Shown here: in pieces, positions 56,732 to 64,000 of the stretch
How positions within the stretch are numbered: position 1 is the stretch's first letter
Layout of the letters: every line of letters starts with the position of its first letter
Assembly (NCBI GenBank): GCA_037178855.1
Contig: JASJZC010000003.1
Span: 930,001-994,000 of the forward strand
Direction of reading: 5' to 3'
Length of the DNA: 64,000 nucleotides
Source: Oscheius sp. JU75
Lineage: Eukaryota > Nematoda > Chromadorea > Rhabditida > Rhabditidae
The notes under the pieces: model-generated
What the model was told of the DNA's origin: nothing
Database searches by the model: none
What the model saw: only the letters and a program-made list of their open reading frames with translations
Translations under genes and position numbers: made by a program

Positions 56732-59140
56732 ATGAACTCGAATTTTTCGAGCTTTGCTAAGAGAAGACCAAATATACTTTCCAATAGTCACAAAAAGCCA
56801 AAGACTGATACCAAGCTAGTTCAGACTAATGTTAAGCCCATTCTAGAGAGTATTGGTCCAGAGTTTGTGGAAGCCAATACTTTCAATGACGATAGAATGC
56901 ATTTCTCCCCAAGTTTTCTCGACAGTGTCTCCACTTATCGCTCGTTAGTTACAGTTGAGACTCCCATCACGCCCTATAAAAGGCGAAGGCGTCAGTTTGT
57001 GGACGGAGATGGCTTCCAAATTTATCACGCCTCCTGTCAGACAGAACTATTAACATCTAGTCAAAAATCTCAGACTGATGTATTACGTTCCTCGTCTCGT
57101 GGTGTCCAAGCTGAACTAGGTGATGCGAACTTCGTTCAAACGATTTCCACTCTTCGAAACATCGTTGAAAGACAGAGCAAGTATATTGTTAGGCTCAAGC
57201 AAAGGGTTCGCGTGATGATTCTAGAAAAGAAGGCTGCTGCAAAAAGAGCAAAGCGAGCACGCATAGAGCTTCTATGCAACAAGAAAAATCGTCTATCCCC
57301 CATGGACACTTTGGTAATGTTGAAATCTTTCAATATCTCCTGGGGCATGTACAGACGACTGAAGACACATCTTAGTCGTCATGCGAACCACGATCCCTTT
57401 GCTCCGTACAACGTGACACATTCACTTGCACAAGAGCTGTCAGTACGGGAGAAATATTTGCCGTTTTCATTCACTATACAGGATGGAAAAGGTGCAGATT
57501 TTAGCACTCACGGTATAGGTTTACAGAACATTGGCGATTCCCTTACTCAGAGAGTTCAAAGTCTCTACGACTCCGGCAAACTTTTGCAAGGAGAACAGTT
57601 TGGAAATAAGCTATGGGTATCTATCATCGGAGATAAGGGCGGTTTCTATACCAAACTCTGCCTCCTCATTGGAAATGTCCCGAATACTAATTCCCGAGCT
57701 AATCTCCTCTTAGTAGGTGTCTACAAAGGATCTGACAGTAACCAGTTCATGAATAACTGTTTCAAGTCCCAGATCGACGAGCTAAATTCACTGCGGTTTG
57801 TTACCATCTTGACCGGCAGCGGCTCTGAAAATCTGGAGATAGAATGGTTTCTTACTGGCGATATGATGTTCCTCTACGAGTGTTACGGTCATCAGGGCCC
57901 TTCCTCTACCCATAACTGCCTTATCTGTGATTTCCGTCGTACAACGAAAGGTATTCCGAGTCAACAATGGACAAAACGAGCAATCGTTGACGTAAAACTT
58001 TCGGGAGACAGCGTTAGAAACGAGCAGTATGCACTGTTTCCAAAAATCGATCTAACAAACATAATTCCTCCGTCGCTACATATTATTATGGGTATAGCTA
58101 ACTTTTTCATTGATGCCCTCGAAGCTAAGGCTATAGCAGAAGATGCTCATCTCGTGGCGAAAAATGTAGACATTCAGAAACGTAGTCAGTTGAAATCTAT
58201 GCTGTCTTCTGTCAAAAATGATCAAGCACTAGCCAAGGAGAGGCATCGATCGGTCACTCAACAGCTCAAAAGATCGCGTCAAGTTTTGGTACTCTTTGAT
58301 GCTGTGAAACGTGCTAAAACTATCTTCCCTGAAACAGGCACTCAATTGTGCCATCACAGGGATACCTGCCTCTTCCGCGATTTTAGAGCAAATAACATCG
58401 ATACTGAAGATCGTTGGATTAACTGCGACATGTGTAAAGCTGCCTATCACGTCATTTGCATGCCTATTCTCACCTTAGAAGCTGAAGCACGTTATGACAC
58501 GACTTTCTTTGCCTGTGGCGATTGTTCAGGAATGTCTTTTGATGATCGTCTGAAAAGTGCCCAGGACCAGGCTAATACTTTGAACATAGATATGAAAGCT
58601 ACCGAGAATGAGGCAAGTCAATTGACAGAAAGAGTAAATGAGTTTTCCAACGCGCTCGGCAATGCAGGACCGAAAATGAAAGAGCTGGAGAGCATGTTTT
58701 CAAAATGCGGTGCAGATAAGAGAGCGTATTTCCAGAAATTCACTGGTAACCACGTTCGAAAGTTGCTGCAGCACGAAAATGCTAAGAAACTCTGGAGCCT
58801 GTTTCCCAACGACTATGAAAGTGAAGCCAAAAATTCATTTCTTACGCAAGAAGAAATAATCGATTTGAACGTCTCTTTGGTCGAAATGCTAAGCGAGCTT
58901 CAAAATGCGAACAAAGATATGTCAATGACTCCTAAGCTTCATATGCTCGTTGAACATGTACCGGAATTTGTCGTCAAACACAAAACTTGGGGCCTCATTT
59001 CAGAACAGCCCATTGAGGCTTTACATGCTTACTATAATGAACAGGAGAGAAGATTCTGCGCCATTCGAGATCCTGCTCTACGCCTAAAGATGATCGCCAA
59101 CGAAGTATCCTTCCAAAATTATTTGTTTGATAAGTACTAA
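56732..59140 (+). CDS. Transposase, RNase H-like DDE type with CxxC/HxxxxH pairs and an embedded PHD finger
   Basis: 802 aa in one exon. Residues 1-190 are polar and basic, with a lysine/arginine-rich helix at 140-185. Candidate catalytic acidic residues are D301 (SIIGDKGGFYTK), D377 (FLTGDMMF) and E762 (SEQPIEALHAYY). A CxxC at C396/C399 and an HxxxxH at H737/H742 could bind one zinc ion, as in RAG1/Transib transposases. Between them lie PPSLHIIMG (about 446-454) and a PHD-type C4HC3 finger (C540, C546, C565, C568, H573, C576, C595, C598, with WINCDMCKAAYHVIC). A helical region (600-720) follows. The start ATG is the first in frame, about 310 bp inside the left end. The gene is intact, so the element may be autonomous. 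Related uncharacterised proteins exist in invertebrates, to my recollection. The RAG1/Transib link is inference. Confidence 0.8.
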   Translation: MNSNFSSFAKRRPNILSNSHKKPKTDTKLVQTNVKPILESIGPEFVEANTFNDDRMHFSPSFLDSVSTYRSLVTVETPITPYKRRRRQFVDGDGFQIYHASCQTELLTSSQKSQTDVLRSSSRGVQAELGDANFVQTISTLRNIVERQSKYIVRLKQRVRVMILEKKAAAKRAKRARIELLCNKKNRLSPMDTLVMLKSFNISWGMYRRLKTHLSRHANHDPFAPYNVTHSLAQELSVREKYLPFSFTIQDGKGADFSTHGIGLQNIGDSLTQRVQSLYDSGKLLQGEQFGNKLWVSIIGDKGGFYTKLCLLIGNVPNTNSRANLLLVGVYKGSDSNQFMNNCFKSQIDELNSLRFVTILTGSGSENLEIEWFLTGDMMFLYECYGHQGPSSTHNCLICDFRRTTKGIPSQQWTKRAIVDVKLSGDSVRNEQYALFPKIDLTNIIPPSLHIIMGIANFFIDALEAKAIAEDAHLVAKNVDIQKRSQLKSMLSSVKNDQALAKERHRSVTQQLKRSRQVLVLFDAVKRAKTIFPETGTQLCHHRDTCLFRDFRANNIDTEDRWINCDMCKAAYHVICMPILTLEAEARYDTTFFACGDCSGMSFDDRLKSAQDQANTLNIDMKATENEASQLTERVNEFSNALGNAGPKMKELESMFSKCGADKRAYFQKFTGNHVRKLLQHENAKKLWSLFPNDYESEAKNSFLTQEEIIDLNVSLVEMLSELQNANKDMSMTPKLHMLVEHVPEFVVKHKTWGLISEQPIEALHAYYNEQERRFCAIRDPALRLKMIANEVSFQNYLFDKY

Positions 59141-59334
59141 ATTGTTAAATTACTTCTTTTTGGTGATATTTTTGATGCTTTGTTGTTATAATAGTTATTC
59201 TGTCATTAAGTAAATCTATTTGACCTAAAATTGTGGAGAAGGGAAAAGAATAATAGATGGGAAAGTATGTGGCTGACGAAATAAAAGAGATCTAATTTTG
59301 AATTCCCGCCCTCGAAATAAAAAAATTGGCGCGA

Positions 59335-59376
59335 GAAAAAGTGGCGACGCTTTTTGCATGGGCGTAAAACGCCGTG
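59335..59376 (-). repeat. Right terminal inverted repeat
   Basis: 42 bp. Read inward it is CACGGCGTTTTACGC, an 11-nt insert (CCATGCAAAAA), then GCGTCGCCACTTTTTC. The two blocks match the left end except for one base in the outer block; only the insert differs. Confidence 0.85.
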
Positions 59377-59380
59377 GAAT
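59377..59380 (+). repeat. Target-site duplication, right copy (GAAT)
   Basis: Matches the GAAT at 56,421-56,424 on the other side of the element. Confidence 0.65.
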
Positions 59381-61088
<1,708 letters not shown>

Positions 61089-61465
61089 ATTCTACCTCTC
61101 CTCTCTTCATAGTCCACGACGAGAATCCTCGCTCCTCTCTTCTAGTATAACACGATACTCATTGTCTCTCTATCACGTTGTTAGTTTGCCACCAAGTTCT
61201 TGTGTACCTCTCTTTTTTTTGTCCTGTTATTTCCCTCCTCACCCTCATACACTTCCCTCCCCGAAATCTAGAAGCGGGTTGCTGCCTCGATCCCCGTGCG
61301 CCCCGCTCGGTTTTGAACACCGGCGGCTGTTTTGTTGATTGTTGACGCGTTAAACGAGATATAAAATTCATCGTAAGACCGTCTTTCTGACATTTCGAAG
61401 GGTTAGAAGCCAGATAGATACCGCTAGAAATTTGTGAAACAGGAAAACATGATCTAGGGGAGAGA
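61089..61465 (+). promoter_or_regulatory. PRMT1-MED17 intergenic region with possible leader acceptor
   Basis: 377 nt of CT-rich sequence after the PRMT1 stop codon. A possible acceptor, GATCTAG, ends 8 nt before the MED17 ATG. The two genes could be cotranscribed, but no poly(A) signal or leader site is proven. Confidence 0.35.
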
Positions 61466-64000
61466 ATGTATCCTGGGACGAGCGGATTCGGGTCTCTTCC
61501 ATCGACAGGAGGAGGACAGATGGCCCCAATGGTGAAAAGACAGCCAGGAGTTCGGGTTCCAATCGAGGGAGCTAGTGATTGGGCGCTTCGACATATCACC
61601 TACGAGGGCACGGAACGATATGTCAAGTAAGCAGTTCTTGTCGTCTTTGCAGAACTTATCCATCATTTTTTTCTGTTTGAAATCCCCAAAAATAACATCA
61701 GACCCTCCACACAACGTGAAACCTTTGATTTTTTTTTTCTTTTGTCTAGCATCTTCCACCGGTCCATTTTGAGGGCATTTTTACAGATAAAATTTACCAT
61801 TTTTGGAACTCCAAAGATGAAAGAAACCTTAATTTCTCCTAATGTGTTGTCACTACAATTCCGTGGAACCATACAAGATCGTCTTAGACCAAAAATTATG
61901 AATCCTTCGGATTAATGCAACTTTCCCCAATTTACAGACCCCCAGAATACCAGGACGAGCTACTCGAGCGGGCTCTACTAATCGACTGGCGTCAGGTTCT
62001 CGGCTCGGAGCTCGAATACACTAACGACTTGCATGAGGGAGGCAATTTCGTCCTCACCGAGACCGATCCCATCGAAATTGTAGGCATTTTCCCTTACTTT
62101 TTCGATAAAAACCCCCTTAGGAACAAGCGGCTCCCGTCCCCGTCGAACAACAAACCGTCCCAGACGCGGGCCCCTGGCATGGAGTGGCCAAAAATCTACA
62201 GTTTGCCCATTTTTTTACCGTAAAAAGGCAATATTTTAGTGAATCTTTACTCCAGATGAACGTCTTCCTCGACAATCTGAATGTGCTGAGACAGACGGGC
62301 TATATGGCCGCCCTGACGATCCTGGACCCGAATCAGAGCGATCCGCAGCCCGATCTGCCGAATCATAACCGGGCGGCACAGTGGGTGTGGAAGAGAAAAG
62401 TGAGTTGGTGATAGTTTTTTACTCAGAAAAGGTCCGGAAAGTAGCTATCCTGCTGGTAAAATTCTGCACTAAGCGAAATAGAAATGTTCATTATAGCCTA
62501 TGAGACTGACTGTTGGCGTAATCGGGAGCTTTTGACAGAAATTGGTGTTGAAACAACCCGTTTTCATGTCGGTAGCCAGTTCAGAGTAAAGTCTCGGTTG
62601 CTTGGCTCACTAACTTTGGACGGGTTTAAATTCAACGCAATCAAATTTAAAGAAACTGGAAAATGGCCTGATGGATGAATCTTCCAAAGTTTGTAATTGG
62701 CCGTTTAACTAGCTCACTCGAATGCCTTGAATACTGAATTTTGCCAGAGTACCACACAAGCTTCCTCGTGCTTTTAAAGCGAGTCTAAAGGCGCTTAATT
62801 ATTATCTCAATGGTATTGGTTATTATCTAAGCTCATGTATTTTGTGGAAAACTTGCCGGCGAACTTGCCTCCATGGCTCAGTCGGTTAGCATTCCGAATA
62901 CGAATCCAAAACACGCGCCTAATACAAATGCGGTAGCGTCTTAGGGTCGCTTTAAATAAGACTGGTTAAAGTTTATTTTCTATTTATTTCCGTTTCGGTC
63001 AGACATTTTTTTTACTCTTTTCTAGATTCAAAGCTTTCATTCCTTTTCCAATTTTTCCCAATTTCAGGCCCTGACAGATGCCTCCAATGTGCTGGAAATG
63101 TCGATCCGGCGCATGGATCAGAGTGGCATCGAGACACGCGATGACCAGGAACTCAAAGACCGTACCCAGTTCTTTCAGTCAGTTTCCTTTCTCTCATGCC
63201 AAAAATGAGCCATATTGCAGTGAGCTCCGTAAAATGCGCGAGTATTGGAGGATCCGAAAGATTGGCGATCACATCACGGGCGACCTCGGCTACAAGATCT
63301 TCGGCAGCAAGTACAGCCCGCGTGAGGTCTTTGACATATCGAGACGCGCCAAGCCGGAAATCTACCTGAATTCGGATAGATCAAGAGTGGATCCGAGCGA
63401 GATGGTCAACGAGACGCTTTGTCAATCGATTCTGCAGGTCACTGTGCCGAGAGACCTGGCCAGAAGGGCCACGCTCACTGTCTCAATTCTACCAGGTACG
63501 GGAAGTCTGTTCTCTCTCTCTCTCTCTCTCTCTCGGGTAGTCTTATAACCTTCCCAGTATCCGAAGTTCGTACCCTCATGGTTTCCTTTCCACCGGAATG
63601 TCGCTTCCACTTGTCTGAATCAGCCCATTTCTAGACGACAAGACCACGACGAGCCTGTTCACCGAGCTCGATGACGGTCTGTTCGAGTACATGCGTCTGG
63701 ACACGAAGAAGCAGGAGCAGATTCATTGGGACAATGCACTCAAATGGGCTCAGGAGACCCTTATATGTCGGGCAACATACAAGACACTGTGCAAGGACGC
63801 CGCCACGAGTCATCTGCGCAGAACCCTGATCAAAGGCGACGTCCTCGTCACACATCTCTGCGACGATCTGCTCATCCGTTTCGAGCTCAAGTACTTCCCA
63901 TTCAAGGTCATTTTACCTTCATTTTGGTGTAAATATTTCAAATATAGGAGTTGAAGGAATTGGTCCCCGACGGCGACGCCTATTTGAACCGGGTCCTGAG
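61466..64000 (+). CDS. MED17: Mediator complex subunit MED17 (N-terminal part, continues beyond the window)
   Basis: Eight exons lie in the window: 61466-61626, 61938-62079, 62121-62219, 62256-62399, 63068-63177, 63221-63495, 63635-63906, and 63948 to the end. All phases fit. MED17 is a head-module scaffold of Mediator, which links transcription factors to RNA polymerase II in the nucleus. The family is recognised from RKMREYWRIRKIGDHITGDL-like sequence (LRxxWRLRKxGDxIxGDL in animals), from the DLARRATLTVSI strand region and from the downstream HWDNALKWAQETLICRATY. A short uORF-like ATG (61,448) occurs just upstream. The fourth intron in the window is long (about 670 nt) and carries a tRNA-like unit. 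It is truncated only by the window edge. Confidence 0.88.
62866..62935 (+). repeat. tRNA-like element, 5' half
   Basis: CATGGCTCAGTCGGTTAGC (A box), then TTCCGAATACGAATCC. The B box is degenerate. Located in a MED17 intron. Confidence 0.5.

Larger units (their letters stand above)
56425..59376 (+). mobile_element. Complete 2.95-kb DNA transposon with CACRGCG termini
   Basis: A 2,952-bp unit is bounded by asymmetric terminal inverted repeats and a 4-bp duplication (GAAT). It contains one intact, intronless transposase gene. The termini start CACAGCG (left) and CACGGCG (right). The intact frame, clean duplication and well-matched ends suggest recent insertion. It lies between the divergently transcribed DHX37 and PRMT1 genes. 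Superfamily assignment is discussed in the findings. Confidence 0.85.

Overview
This is a window of a small, intron-rich animal genome, most likely a nematode or a close relative in gene structure. Introns are often only 38-45 nt long, with TTTCAG-type acceptors. For ten of ten protein genes whose 5' end could be placed (one of them only tentatively), a 3' splice acceptor lies 0-22 nt upstream of the start codon with no exon in front of it, as expected if mRNAs receive a trans-spliced leader. Species and phylum are inferred from gene structure only.

Layout: positions 1-8,918 hold no supportable gene, only CT/GA-rich simple repeats and dispersed repeats. A Musashi-type RNA-binding protein gene runs on + from 8,941 to 17,710. 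Seven genes then lie head to tail on the minus strand, listed left to right: a membrane-anchored acid phosphatase (19,141-21,114), an HP1-like chromodomain/chromoshadow protein (22,489-27,440), the SNARE YKT6 (28,305-29,806), the mannosyltransferase ALG11 (31,181-36,819, first exon uncertain), an unrecognised coiled-coil protein (38,522-41,152), the ribosome-quality-control factor ASCC2 (42,522-47,441) and the ribosome-biogenesis helicase DHX37/DHR1 (47,602-55,910). DHX37 and ASCC2 are only about 145 nt apart and look like an operon. A two-exon gene for a 57-residue secreted peptide sits on + inside a DHX37 intron. On the right, + strand PRMT1 (59,884-61,088) is followed 378 nt later by MED17 (from 61,466, running off the window).

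The most notable object is a 2,952-bp DNA transposon at 56,425-59,376. It has a 4-bp target-site duplication (GAAT) on both sides, inverted termini that begin CACRGCG, and one intact 802-codon transposase gene. The transposase shows a candidate D-D-E triad, and its CxxC and HxxxxH pairs are placed relative to that triad as I recall them in RAG1/Transib. A PHD finger is embedded between them. The two termini share an outer and an inner block whose spacing differs by 11 bp, reminiscent of 12/23 recombination signals.

The introns are full of decayed tRNA-like units with A- and B-box remnants (probably tRNA-derived SINEs), alongside one plausible functional tRNA-Pro(AGG). Three other non-coding families recur: a roughly 170-bp repeat (one occurrence is an inverted pair), a roughly 440-bp foldback element, and a short hairpin built on ATGTTCTGCAAAG. 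All exon coordinates were derived by eye from frame continuity and splice consensus and may be off by a base in places.
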